A DNA stretch of 64,000 nt from NCBI GenBank assembly GCA_001485605.1, contig FAON01000008.1, positions 177,735 to 241,734 of the forward strand, read 5' to 3'. The position numbers and the translations under genes are program-made. This document shows, piece by piece, positions 26,614-35,188 of the stretch. A model generated the notes under the pieces. That model saw nothing but the letters and a program-made list of their open reading frames with translations, had not been told where the DNA came from and did not search any database. Every line of letters begins with the position of its first letter. Within the stretch, counting starts at the first letter, position 1. The DNA is from Candidatus Kryptobacter tengchongensis (lineage in GTDB: Bacteria; Bacteroidota; Ignavibacteria; Kryptoniales; Kryptoniaceae).

Positions 26614-27382
26614 GGTTAGAGATTTATATGTGAGCGTTGATGGGAAAGAGATTTTGAGAGGGCTTAATTTCGCTGTTAATAAAGGTGAAGTTCATGCGTT
26701 GATGGGACCGAATGGCTCTGGGAAAAGCACGCTTGCTTATACAATAATGGGTCATCCAAAATATAAGGTTGAAGGCGGAGATATTTTGTTTGAAGGTAAA
26801 AGCATACTTGAGATGAAGCCAGATGAGAGAGCAAAGCTTGGTTTATTTCTTGCATTTCAATATCCTGTTGAGGTTCCTGGGGTTACTCTTTTTAATTTTT
26901 TGTGGAAAGCGATACAGGCTAATAATCTTGATCCAAGGGTGGAACGTACATCTTGGTTGCCGAAATCAGTGGTTGATTATAAAAGGGAGTTGATAGATAA
27001 AATCAAGAAGTTAAATATGAGTGAGATTTTTGTTTATAGACCTATTGGGGTTGGATTTTCAGGTGGTGAAAAGAAGAGGATGGAAATTTTGCAGATGGCG
27101 ATGTTAAAGCCAATTATAGCTTTTCTTGATGAACCTGATTCGGGACTTGATATTGATTCTCTTAAGATTGTGGCTGATGTTGTGAATTCAGTGCGTACCC
27201 CGGAGCTTGGTATAGTGATGATAACTCATTATCAAAGGATTTTAAATTACATAAAGCCAGATTTTGTGCATATAATGCTTGATGGTAGAATCGTTAAATC
27301 TGGTGGACCTGAGATAGTTGAGAAGCTTGAGCAAGAAGGTTATGCTTGGATCAGGGAAACGGCTGCTGAATCAGCAGATTAA
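26600..27382 (+). CDS. sufC: Fe-S assembly ATPase SufC
   Basis: A 260-residue ABC-type ATPase. It has Walker A GPNGSGKST, the signature FSGGEKKRME, Walker B IIAFLDEPDSGLD with the SufC-specific DSGLDID, and the switch His in MITHYQRIL. SufC joins SufB and SufD in the SufBC2D scaffold that assembles Fe-S clusters in the cytosol. Its start lies inside the end of the regulator gene, giving translational coupling, and sufB follows 28 bases later. Confidence 0.97.
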   Translation: MPTLEVRDLYVSVDGKEILRGLNFAVNKGEVHALMGPNGSGKSTLAYTIMGHPKYKVEGGDILFEGKSILEMKPDERAKLGLFLAFQYPVEVPGVTLFNFLWKAIQANNLDPRVERTSWLPKSVVDYKRELIDKIKKLNMSEIFVYRPIGVGFSGGEKKRMEILQMAMLKPIIAFLDEPDSGLDIDSLKIVADVVNSVRTPELGIVMITHYQRILNYIKPDFVHIMLDGRIVKSGGPEIVEKLEQEGYAWIRETAAESAD

Positions 27383-27410
27383 AAATAAAAATTAAAATGG
27401 AGAAATTAAC

Positions 27411-28814
27411 ATGCAAGCAACGGAAAGAAAAATAGATATTGATTATACAAGATATGACTTTAAGGATGAAATAAAATATATTTATCAGGCAAAGCGTGGT
27501 TTAAGTAGAGAAGTTGTTGAGGAAATCTCATATTGGAAAAATGAACCTGAGTGGATGCGGCAGTTTAGATTGCATTCGCTTGATGTTTTTCTCAAAAAGC
27601 CGATGCCGACCTGGGGAGCTGATCTTTCCGAGATAAATTTTGATGAATATATTTATTACATAAAGCCGACGGATAGAAAGGGCAAATCCTGGGATGAGGT
27701 CCCAGAGAAGATAAGGCAGACATTTGAACGGCTCGGGATACCTGAGGCTGAGAGAAAATTCCTTGCAGGGGTTGGAGCCCAATATGAATCCGAGGTTGTA
27801 TATCACAGCCTGCGTGAGGATTTGATGAAAAAAGGTGTGATTTTTACAGATATGGATACTGCGGTTAGAGAATATCCTGATATAGTGAGAAAGTATTTTG
27901 GCACGGTTGTGCCACCTGAAGATAATAAATTTGCAGCTCTTAACAGTGCGGTCTGGAGTGGTGGAAGTTTTGTTTATGTTCCGAAGGGTGTTAAGGTTGA
28001 TTTTCCGCTTCAAGCGTATTTTAGGATAAATGCAGAAAGCGTTGGGCAATTTGAAAGAACGCTTATCATTGCGGAGGAAGGCGCAAGTGTTCATTACATT
28101 GAGGGTTGTACAGCTCCTATTTATAGAGAAGATTCACTTCACAGTGCTGTAGTTGAGATCATAGCCCTTCCCGGTTCCCATGTCAGATACACGACTGTTC
28201 AAAACTGGTCAAAGAATGTTTATAATCTTGTTACGAAGAGAGCAGTTGCTTACGAGGGAGCTTTCGTTGAGTGGGTTGATGGGAATTTGGGTAGCAAGGT
28301 GACGATGAAATATCCAGCGGTTTATCTTCTTGGTAAAGGTGCTAAGGCGGAAATTCTTTCAATTGCTTATGCAGGTGCAGGGCAACATCAAGATACAGGG
28401 GCAAAGGTAATTCATGTGGCTCCTTATACAACGAGCAACATCGTTTCAAAATCAATAAGCAAAGATGGAGGTAGAACAAGTTATAGAGGTCTTGTTAAGG
28501 TGCAAAAGGGAGCAATTGGTGTTAAGTCAACAGTTAGGTGTGACGCTTTGATGCTTGATGAGTTCTCAAGGTCTGATACTTATCCTTATATGGAGATAGA
28601 GGAGGAACTTGTAAGTATCGGTCATGAGGCAACCGTTGGCAAGATAAGTGAAGATCAACTTTTTTATCTTATGAGCAGAGGATTGACCGAAAGTGAGGCA
28701 TTGACACTTGTTGTTCTTGGTTTCATTGAACCATTTGCGAAGGAGTTACCGCTTGATTATGCTATTGAACTTAACAAACTTATAAAACTTGAGATGGAAG
28801 GAGCGATTGGCTAA
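27411..28814 (+). CDS. sufB: Fe-S cluster scaffold SufB
   Basis: A 467-residue scaffold subunit of SufBC2D. Characteristic stretches include [47 protein letters not shown] with the conserved Cys, and [12 protein letters not shown]. Further on are [39 protein letters not shown] and [15 protein letters not shown]. Nascent clusters are built at the SufB-SufD interface. It sits between sufC and a small unrecognised gene. Length and motifs are complete. Confidence 0.97.
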   Translation: MQATERKIDIDYTRYDFKDEIKYIYQAKRGLSREVVEEISYWKNEPEWMRQFRLHSLDVFLKKPMPTWGADLSEINFDEYIYYIKPTDRKGKSWDEVPEKIRQTFERLGIPEAERKFLAGVGAQYESEVVYHSLREDLMKKGVIFTDMDTAVREYPDIVRKYFGTVVPPEDNKFAALNSAVWSGGSFVYVPKGVKVDFPLQAYFRINAESVGQFERTLIIAEEGASVHYIEGCTAPIYREDSLHSAVVEIIALPGSHVRYTTVQNWSKNVYNLVTKRAVAYEGAFVEWVDGNLGSKVTMKYPAVYLLGKGAKAEILSIAYAGAGQHQDTGAKVIHVAPYTTSNIVSKSISKDGGRTSYRGLVKVQKGAIGVKSTVRCDALMLDEFSRSDTYPYMEIEEELVSIGHEATVGKISEDQLFYLMSRGLTESEALTLVVLGFIEPFAKELPLDYAIELNKLIKLEMEGAIG

Positions 28815-28838
28815 ATAAAAATTTCGGAGGTGAGTGAA

Positions 28839-29123
28839 ATGCCATTTTTCATAGTTCAACATAGACATGAAGCAAATAATTGCCCTGCAAGAAATCCAGA
28901 ACTTGGGCAAATTCTTCTTAAACATCTTGCTTCTGCAGGGGATTATAAAGTTGAAATTAAATCCGAAGGTGTTGTTGATGGATCACATAGATTATTCTTG
29001 TTCATTGAGTCGGAGAGCCGTGAGAATGTTGAAAATTTCATGAAACCATTTTCTCAATTTGGTGAGGTTGAGATTTTATCTGCTTCGCTTTGCGAATCCG
29101 TCGTCCAAAGAGGCGGTTGCTAA
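28839..29123 (+). CDS. Small Cys-tailed protein embedded in the suf operon, unrecognised
   Basis: A 94-residue protein starting at the ATG at 28839, eight bases after GGAGG; a GTG at 28830 overlaps that site. The sequence MPFFIVQHRHEANNCPAR, GVVDGSHRLFLFIES, VENFMKPFSQFGEVEIL has the beta-alpha-beta rhythm of small dimeric alpha/beta-barrel proteins. Cysteines lie in NNCPA and SLCESVV, and the last three residues are GGC. I do not recognise the family. Its position between sufB and sufD, with 24- and 55-base gaps, ties it to Fe-S assembly. A C-terminal Cys could serve sulfur transfer or cluster ligation, but this is inference. Confidence 0.75.
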   Translation: MPFFIVQHRHEANNCPARNPELGQILLKHLASAGDYKVEIKSEGVVDGSHRLFLFIESESRENVENFMKPFSQFGEVEILSASLCESVVQRGGC

Positions 29124-29178
29124 TTTTTTCAAAATTTTTTAACTTTAACCGAAAACTAATTTGCTGGAGATAGAGTAA

Positions 29179-30450
29179 ATGTCAGAAATTGTATTGCCGA
29201 ATTGTTTAGCCCATGAAACAATAGATAAACTTTCAACCCAGAGAAACGAACCCCTTTGGTTTCGGGAAAGGCGAAATCAGGCTTTTGAAATTTTAGATGA
29301 ATTAAACCTGCCCGAATCAAAATATACGAAAATAAAAGGATTCAAAGCAGAAGTTTTAAATCCATTTCTTGTCGGTAACCCTGATAAAGTTCTTTTTGAT
29401 GTAGGTAAACTTGACATCTTCATCGTTCAGGCGAATACATCCACAAAGTATAAAATTTCGCCTGAATATCGTGATAAAATTATTCTGATGCCACTTGTAG
29501 AGGCACTTGGTAAATATGGGGATCTTGTGCGAGAGAAGATATTTACAAAATTCAGATATGACCAAAATAAATTCACAGCGTTACATCTTGCATTTTTAAA
29601 TTCTGGTGTTTTTGTTTATGTTCGTGATAATGTTGAGATTGATAAGCCGATTTACATCGTCAATGAGGTTCAATCTGAAAATGTGGGGATATTTTCACAT
29701 AATTTGATAGTGATTGGGGAAAATTCGCATGTGACCATTGTTGAGGAAAATCATTGCTGTCTTGGGAGTGAATATGCGGTTGTGACAAATGTTAGTGAGA
29801 TATTTGGGGGCGAAGGAAGCGGTATCAATTTCATCAGTATAAATAACCTTGGTTATGGGATTTATAACTATATTGAGAGAATTTTCAGTGCTGAAAGGGA
29901 TGCGAGGATAAACTTTATTGGAAACTGGCTTGGTGGTAGATTTACGATCTCCAAACATTCTGCGTTGCTTGAAAGACCTGGTTCGGAATTAAGGGATGTT
30001 CAAATTGCTTTTGGCAATGGATCACAGCATTTTGATTTGACAAGTTACACACAACATTTAAGTCCGTATACGAAAAGTAATGTTGTCATGCGTGGCGTTG
30101 TGAAAGATAAAGCGAGGGTAAATTTTTATGGACTCGTTGATATTGAAAAAGATGCTCATGATTCCGATTCGTTTTTAAGTGAACATGCGATGCTTTTAAA
30201 CCCAGGTGCGAGGGCAAATGCGATACCCTCACTTCAAATTAAAAATGCAAATGTAAGGGCTGGGCATGGAGCAACAGTTGGTCAGATTGACGAGGAACAA
30301 ATTTTTTATCTTATGACCCGAGGGTTGAATGAAAGTGAAGCGAGAAAAACAATTGTTGAAGGTTTTCTTCTCCCAGCGTTTGATGAAATAAGAATTGATT
30401 TCGTTCGGGAAAGGATTCAGGAGATGATCCATCAAAAATGGAATATATAA
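29179..30450 (+). CDS. sufD: Fe-S cluster assembly protein SufD
   Basis: A 423-residue partner of SufB and SufC. It shows the beta-helix core shared with SufB: FTALHLAFLNSGVFVYVRDN, NLIVIGENSHVTIVEE, RPGSELRDVQIAFGNGSQHFDL, RVNFYGLVDIEKDAHDSDSF. The C-terminal GHGATVGQIDEEQIFYLMTRGL carries the interface His. It completes SufBC2D with the genes immediately upstream. sufU follows 21 bases later. Confidence 0.96.
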   Translation: MSEIVLPNCLAHETIDKLSTQRNEPLWFRERRNQAFEILDELNLPESKYTKIKGFKAEVLNPFLVGNPDKVLFDVGKLDIFIVQANTSTKYKISPEYRDKIILMPLVEALGKYGDLVREKIFTKFRYDQNKFTALHLAFLNSGVFVYVRDNVEIDKPIYIVNEVQSENVGIFSHNLIVIGENSHVTIVEENHCCLGSEYAVVTNVSEIFGGEGSGINFISINNLGYGIYNYIERIFSAERDARINFIGNWLGGRFTISKHSALLERPGSELRDVQIAFGNGSQHFDLTSYTQHLSPYTKSNVVMRGVVKDKARVNFYGLVDIEKDAHDSDSFLSEHAMLLNPGARANAIPSLQIKNANVRAGHGATVGQIDEEQIFYLMTRGLNESEARKTIVEGFLLPAFDEIRIDFVRERIQEMIHQKWNI

Positions 30451-30471
30451 AAATAAAGTTCTGCTTTTTCA

Positions 30472-30861
30472 ATGGACGAACTTCAAATGGAAATCCTTCT
30501 TGACCATTATCAAAACCCGAGAAACTTTGGGCACCTTGAAAATCCAGACATAGTTCACGAGGAGGGGAATCCTTCGTGTGGTGATCAGATAAGAATTGAA
30601 ATTAAACTTGAAGATAACAAAATAGCTGATATTAAATTTACGGGGAAAGGCTGCACGATAAGTCAGGCGTCAGCTTCAATTCTTACAGAAATTGTTAAGG
30701 GGAAATCGCTTGATGAGGTTAAAAATTTTAGCAAGGAAGATATGCTTAATGCTCTTGGAATACCAATCAGTCCGATAAGGCTGAAGTGTGCACTTCTTGG
30801 ATTAAAGGTTTTAAAGGCTGGTATTTATGGGATTAACACCTGGCCTGGTGAAGAGGATTAA
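30472..30861 (+). CDS. sufU: SufU-type zinc-binding sulfur acceptor (IscU/SufU family)
   Basis: A 129-residue protein starting MDELQMEILLDHYQNPRNFG. Three ligand cysteines stand in NPSCGDQI, GKGCTISQASASIL and RLKCALLGL, with the conserved Asp in the first. The insertion between the second and third Cys and the partnership with sufS point to SufU, which accepts persulfide from SufS through zinc exchange and passes it to SufBCD. SufE is absent here, consistent with that role. Confidence 0.93.
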   Translation: MDELQMEILLDHYQNPRNFGHLENPDIVHEEGNPSCGDQIRIEIKLEDNKIADIKFTGKGCTISQASASILTEIVKGKSLDEVKNFSKEDMLNALGIPISPIRLKCALLGLKVLKAGIYGINTWPGEED

Positions 30862-30882
30862 AAACAAAATTTTCCATCTGTT

Positions 30883-31200
30883 ATGACAACTGCTGGTGAA
30901 TATATTGAAATTGCAAATGTAAATGATGTCAGGAGTGGTGAATTTAAGGTTTTTGATGTAAATGGCGAGTCAATAATTTTGATAAATCTTGATGGTGAAT
31001 TTTTTGCTTACAAAAATCAGTGCTCACATATGGAACTTGAACTAAGTGATGCGGAGATTGAGGGTGAAATTTTGACATGCCCTTGGCATGGTGCACAGTT
31101 TAACATAAGAACTGGTGATGTCGTAAGGCTTCCAGCTTCTGAACCGCTTGAAAAATATGAGGTTAAAGTTGAGGGCGATAAAATCTTTATAAAAATTTAA
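30883..31200 (+). CDS. Rieske-type [2Fe-2S] ferredoxin
   Basis: A 105-residue soluble Rieske protein. The cluster motifs are CSHM (box 1, C-x-H) and CPWHGAQFN (box 2, C-x2-H), with the spacing and GDVVRLPASEPL tail of the small ferredoxins found beside suf genes and in oxygenase systems. It has no signal peptide. Its place between sufU and sufS suggests delivery of electrons during cluster assembly or repair (inference). Confidence 0.93.
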   Translation: MTTAGEYIEIANVNDVRSGEFKVFDVNGESIILINLDGEFFAYKNQCSHMELELSDAEIEGEILTCPWHGAQFNIRTGDVVRLPASEPLEKYEVKVEGDKIFIKI

Positions 31201-31212
31201 AAAGAACCAACC

Positions 31213-32466
31213 ATGAAAGAGCAACATCAAGAAATTTTAACAACGAGAATTGATCTTGAGAAAATCAGAAACGATTTCCCCATCTTGAATCGGATTATTA
31301 ATGGACATCAAGTTATTTATTTTGACAATGCAGCGACAACACAAAGACCAAGACAGGTTATTGAGGCAGTTAAAAATTTTTATGAAACCATGAATGCAAA
31401 CATTCACAGGGCGGTGCATACTTTGAGTTATGAAGCAACCGTTGCTTATGAAGAAGCACATAAGAAAGTCGCCAAATTTATCAATGCTCGCTCATGGCGT
31501 GAAATAGTTTTTACAAGGAATGCAACAGAAGCTGTCAATCTTGTTGCTTATGCGTGGGGGTTAGCAAATTTGAAAGAGGGAGATGAAATAGTTGTCACAA
31601 TCATGGAACATCACTCAAATATCGTCCCTTGGCAATGGCTTAGAAAATTTAAAGGTATAACTTTAAAATTTGTTGATATCACGGATGATGGTTATTTAAA
31701 AATTGATGAATTTGAAAAATTGATAACCGAAAAAACAAAGCTCGTTGGTGTAGTCCATGCTTCAAATGTTCTTGGGACTATCAACCCGGTTAAAGACATA
31801 GTTAAAATCGCAAAGTCTAAGGGAAGCTATGTTTTAATTGATGGAGCGCAATCAGCTCCGCATATAAAAATTGATGTTCAGGATATAGGATGTGACTTTT
31901 TTGTTGCGTCAGGGCATAAGATGCTTGGACCAACTGGGATAGGTTTTCTTTATGCTCGGCGTGAGATACTTGAGCAAATGGAGCCATTTCTTTATGGTGG
32001 AGATATGATAAGCACTGTTACAATTGAAGGTGCAACTTGGAATGAGTTGCCGTGGAAATTTGAAGCTGGGACGCCAAATGTTGCTGGTGGTATTGGACTT
32101 GGTGTAGCTGTTGATTATTTGCAGAGCATCGGAATAGATAAAGTTTTTGAGCATGAAAAAGAGTTGTTAAATTACGCTTTTGAAAAAATGGTAGATATTC
32201 CTGATATAGAAATTTACGGACCTAAGAAGAATCGGCTTGGTGTTATCTCGTTCAACATTCGGGGTATTCATCCGCATGATATTGCTGGCGTTCTTGATCA
32301 ACACGGTATCGCTGTTCGTTCAGGGAATCACTGTACCCAACCACTTCTTGCACGGCTTGGGGTTGATAACACAGTGAGGGCAAGTTTCTACATTTACAAT
32401 ACATTTGAAGAAATTGACAGATTTGTTGAAGCTTTGAAAAAAGCTGTTAAAATTTTCAAAAGATAA
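31213..32466 (+). CDS. sufS: Group II cysteine desulfurase SufS
   Basis: A 417-residue PLP enzyme taking sulfur from cysteine. The PLP Lys lies in FFVASGHKMLGPTGIGF, the PLP-anchoring His in MEHHSNIVPWQ, and the Asp in LIDGAQSAPH. The active Cys is in RSGNHCTQPLLARLG, in the short loop typical of group II, which needs an acceptor; SufU, encoded upstream, fits. A second desulfurase gene follows after 14 bases. Confidence 0.96.
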   Translation: MKEQHQEILTTRIDLEKIRNDFPILNRIINGHQVIYFDNAATTQRPRQVIEAVKNFYETMNANIHRAVHTLSYEATVAYEEAHKKVAKFINARSWREIVFTRNATEAVNLVAYAWGLANLKEGDEIVVTIMEHHSNIVPWQWLRKFKGITLKFVDITDDGYLKIDEFEKLITEKTKLVGVVHASNVLGTINPVKDIVKIAKSKGSYVLIDGAQSAPHIKIDVQDIGCDFFVASGHKMLGPTGIGFLYARREILEQMEPFLYGGDMISTVTIEGATWNELPWKFEAGTPNVAGGIGLGVAVDYLQSIGIDKVFEHEKELLNYAFEKMVDIPDIEIYGPKKNRLGVISFNIRGIHPHDIAGVLDQHGIAVRSGNHCTQPLLARLGVDNTVRASFYIYNTFEEIDRFVEALKKAVKIFKR

Positions 32467-32480
32467 AATTTTTCAATGTG

Positions 32481-33677
32481 ATGAGTTTGCGATTTCCAAT
32501 ATATCTTGATAACCATGCGACGACGCCTGTTGATCCGCGTGTCCTTGAGGCGATGCTTCCTTACTTTACTGAAAAATTTGGGAATTCCGCAAGTCGTCAA
32601 CATCAATTTGGCTGGGAAGCTGAAGCAGCGGTTGAAATGGCGCGAAAGCAAGTTGCAGATCTAATTAACGCAAATCCAAAAGAAATCATCTTCACAAGCG
32701 GGGCAACTGAATCAATAAATTTGGCTCTGAAAGGAATTGCATTAGCTTATTCTGAAAAAGGTAAACATATAATCACCACTCAAATTGAACATAAGGCGGT
32801 GCTTGACTCGTGTAAGCGATTGGAAAAGATGGGCTTTAAGGTTGATTATGTTCGTGTTGATAAATATGGGCTCGTTGATCCAGATGAAATTAAGAAAAAA
32901 ATTACTTCCGAGACTATCCTTATAAGCGTAATGTTTGCAAATAACGAAATCGGGACAATTGAACCAATTGAGGAAATTGGGAAAATATGTTCTGAGTTCG
33001 GTATTTTATTCCATACGGATGCAGCACAAGCTCTGGGCAAAATCCCAATTGATGTTCAAAGGTTAAATATTGACCTTATGTCAATGTCTGCACATAAACT
33101 TTATGGACCTAAAGGTGTCGGTGCGTTGTTTATAAAAAAGAAGATGCCAAGAATTAAAATTGTACCTATTATTGATGGCGGTGGTCATGAGGGTGGACTA
33201 AGGTCTGGGACTTTAAATGTTCCGGGAATCGTTGGGTTTGGGAAAGCATGCGAACTCGCGAAGGTTGAAATGAAAGATGAATTTGAAAGAATTAAAAAGC
33301 TTCGTGATAAGCTTCAGGATGGAATTATGAGCTCACTTGATGATGTTTATTTAAATGGTCATCCTATTCAGAGATTGCCCAATAATTTGAATTTGAGTTT
33401 TGATGGTGTTGAAAGTGAAGCAATGCTTATGGGGATGAAGGAAATTGCTGTATCCACAGGCTCTGCCTGTTCGTCTGCAACAGTTGAAAAATCGCATGTT
33501 TTGAAGGCAATCGGCTTGAATGATGATCTCATCGCAGGGGCTATAAGATTTGGAATCGGAAGATTTAATACAGAGGAAGAGATTGATTATACAATAAATC
33601 GTGTTGTTGAAGTTGTCAAACATTTGCGGAATATCTCGCCAAAGTATAGATTAAAAAAAGAAATGTCAAAAATTTAA
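32481..33677 (+). CDS. iscS: Group I cysteine desulfurase (IscS/NifS type)
   Basis: A 398-residue PLP enzyme beginning MSLRFPIYLDNHATTPVDPR from the ATG at 32481 (a GTG directly before is also in frame). The PLP Lys lies in SMSAHKLYGPKGVGALF, and FHTDAAQALGKIPID holds the Asp. The catalytic Cys in VSTGSACSSATVEKSHVL sits in the long mobile loop of group I enzymes, which donate persulfide directly to many acceptors. It is unusual to find it in the same operon as sufS. It could supply tRNA thiolation or scaffold proteins as well as Suf. Confidence 0.94.
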   Translation: MSLRFPIYLDNHATTPVDPRVLEAMLPYFTEKFGNSASRQHQFGWEAEAAVEMARKQVADLINANPKEIIFTSGATESINLALKGIALAYSEKGKHIITTQIEHKAVLDSCKRLEKMGFKVDYVRVDKYGLVDPDEIKKKITSETILISVMFANNEIGTIEPIEEIGKICSEFGILFHTDAAQALGKIPIDVQRLNIDLMSMSAHKLYGPKGVGALFIKKKMPRIKIVPIIDGGGHEGGLRSGTLNVPGIVGFGKACELAKVEMKDEFERIKKLRDKLQDGIMSSLDDVYLNGHPIQRLPNNLNLSFDGVESEAMLMGMKEIAVSTGSACSSATVEKSHVLKAIGLNDDLIAGAIRFGIGRFNTEEEIDYTINRVVEVVKHLRNISPKYRLKKEMSKI

Positions 33678-33699
33678 AAATAAACCTAACTTTGAACAG

Positions 33700-34011
33700 A
33701 TGAAAGAAATGAAAGAACTTCAGATTTTAAAAGACAACTGGGAGGAATTTCTAAGGTTCATGAAAGCTCGTTACCCAATTTATCATCTTTCAAATGTTTT
33801 CGTTAGGGATATTGAGTATGCGATAAGAGATTATTTCCTTGATAGAGGAGAGAAGATAAGCTTTGCTGAGGCGGAGTATCTTGCACAAAAATTTGCCGAG
33901 TTTTTGGTTGAAAAAGGAGTTTTCAGGGTCATAAAAAATGAGTTCAATAGGGTATGGAATCTAAACTATCCAGCCTTTAAGAAACCGAGTGTTCAAAAAC
34001 AGGAAAAATAA
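33700..34011 (+). CDS. Unknown 103-residue protein in the suf operon
   Basis: A short soluble protein without Cys, signal or membrane segment. It is helical and aromatic (NWEEFLRFMKARYPIYHLSN, IEYAIRDYFLDRG, AEYLAQKFAEFLVEKGVF) and ends in a basic tail. I do not recognise the family. Gaps of 22 and 23 bases place it in the operon between iscS and the A-type carrier. Two ATGs (first and fourth codon) are possible starts. It may be an adaptor; no function is claimed. Confidence 0.7.
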   Translation: MKEMKELQILKDNWEEFLRFMKARYPIYHLSNVFVRDIEYAIRDYFLDRGEKISFAEAEYLAQKFAEFLVEKGVFRVIKNEFNRVWNLNYPAFKKPSVQKQEK

Positions 34012-34034
34012 AAAACTTAACAATGGAGGAATAA

Positions 34035-34388
34035 ATGGAGCAGATAGGTCAGGAACAAATTGAAAAAATCAAAATTACAGATAGAGCAGCTAAGGAAATA
34101 AAACAAATCATTCAAGATAACAATATCCCTGCGGAATATGCTTTGAGAGTTGGTGTAAAGGCGGGAGGATGTTCGGGGTTTTCGTATGTTTTGTTATTTG
34201 ATGAGGTAAGAGAGAATGATGTTGTGTTTTTATCAAATGGGATAAAGGTGACCATTGATCCCAAGAGCTTATTTTATCTTGAGGGAACGGAGCTTGATTT
34301 TATTGATAGTTTAATGGGGCGTGGTTTTGTTTTCCATAATCCAAATGCAACAAGAAGCTGTGGCTGTGGTCATTCGTTCTCTGTGTAA
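34035..34388 (+). CDS. A-type Fe-S carrier (IscA/SufA/ErpA family)
   Basis: A 117-residue protein with the three ligand cysteines: KAGGCSGFSYVL and the C-terminal CGCGHSF pair. ITDRAAKEIKQII at the N-terminus and PKSLFYLEGTELDFIDSLMG are also typical. These proteins take clusters from the Suf scaffold and deliver them to targets. GGAGG lies five bases ahead of the ATG. It is the last clear Fe-S gene before the superoxide dismutase gene. Which subgroup it belongs to is unsettled. Confidence 0.94.
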   Translation: MEQIGQEQIEKIKITDRAAKEIKQIIQDNNIPAEYALRVGVKAGGCSGFSYVLLFDEVRENDVVFLSNGIKVTIDPKSLFYLEGTELDFIDSLMGRGFVFHNPNATRSCGCGHSFSV

Positions 34389-34429
34389 AATGGGGCATGG
34401 TTAAAAAATCAAAGCTGAGGAATTAACTT

Positions 34430-35143
34430 ATGGTCACGCGAAGAAAATTTTTGAAAGGAATTGGATTAGCTTTTCTTTCTATTCCCTTTATCAAGTTTTC
34501 AAATTTATTTTCACAAACAAAACAAAAAAAGGAGGTAATAATGCCTTACGAAGCGAAGAACTTTGACCACCTTCTCGGAACGCCTGGGTTCAGTGACCAG
34601 CTTTTGAAAAATCACTTTACGCTCTACCAAGGTTATGTAACGAATACAAACAAGCTTGCAGATATACTTGCTCAAATGGTAAAGGAGGGGAAAACAGGAA
34701 CGCCTGAATATGCAGAGGTGAAAAGAAGGTTTGGTTGGGAATTCAATGGAATGAGACTTCATGAATACTATTTCGGGAACATGATAAAAGGTGGGAAAGA
34801 ACTTGACAAGGGTTCAGCTTTTTATAAAAAATTAACGGAAGATTTTGGCTCATATGAGAATTGGGAAAAGGATTTTAAAGCATCAGGCACAATGAGAGGA
34901 ATCGGCTGGGTTGTTCTCTATCTTGACCCAATTGCAAACAGGTTATTTAATACTTGGATAAATGAACATGACCTTGGTCATCTTGCCGGCTCAATTCCAC
35001 TTTTAATTATGGATGTTTTTGAGCATGCTTATATGATTGATTACGGATTGAAGAAAGCTGATTATATTGAAGCGTTTTTTAAAGCAATTGATTGGTCTGT
35101 TGTTGTAAATAGATTTAATAACGCACCAAAGGTGACATTGTAA
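34430..35143 (+). CDS. Fe/Mn superoxide dismutase with Tat signal and internal start
   Basis: A 237-residue product from the ATG at 34430. The N-terminus TRRKFLKGIGLAFLSIPF is a textbook twin-arginine signal. The mature enzyme carries the metal ligands expected for Fe/Mn SOD: His in LLKNHFTLYQGYV, His in MRLHEYYFGN, and Asp/His in LIMDVFEHAYMIDYG. Codon 38 is an ATG (34541) preceded by a perfect AAAGGAGGT, in the same frame, so a cytoplasmic form MPYEAKNFDHLL is also likely made. It detoxifies superoxide, which fits its place directly behind the oxygen-sensitive suf genes. Fe versus Mn cannot be decided from sequence alone. Confidence 0.92.
   Translation: MVTRRKFLKGIGLAFLSIPFIKFSNLFSQTKQKKEVIMPYEAKNFDHLLGTPGFSDQLLKNHFTLYQGYVTNTNKLADILAQMVKEGKTGTPEYAEVKRRFGWEFNGMRLHEYYFGNMIKGGKELDKGSAFYKKLTEDFGSYENWEKDFKASGTMRGIGWVVLYLDPIANRLFNTWINEHDLGHLAGSIPLLIMDVFEHAYMIDYGLKKADYIEAFFKAIDWSVVVNRFNNAPKVTL
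34529..34543 (+). promoter_or_regulatory. Strong internal ribosome binding site in the SOD gene
   Basis: AAGGAGGTAATAATG: GGAGGT (34531-34536) stands four bases before an in-frame ATG (34541) at the junction of Tat signal and mature SOD. It is stronger than the GAGG-type site ahead of the first ATG, so the leaderless cytoplasmic form may dominate. Confidence 0.75.
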
Positions 35144-35153
35144 AAATTAAGCA

Positions 35154-35186
35154 AGGGCGATCGTAAAGATCGCCCTTATTTATTTA
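35154..35186 (+). terminator. Intrinsic terminator after the SOD gene
   Basis: AAGGGCGATC-GTAAA-GATCGCCCTT is a perfect 10-bp stem with five-base loop (35154-35178), followed by ATTTATTT. It separates the suf/SOD transcription unit from the archaemetzincin gene, whose ATG is only ten bases further on. Confidence 0.8.
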
Positions 35187-35188
35187 AA

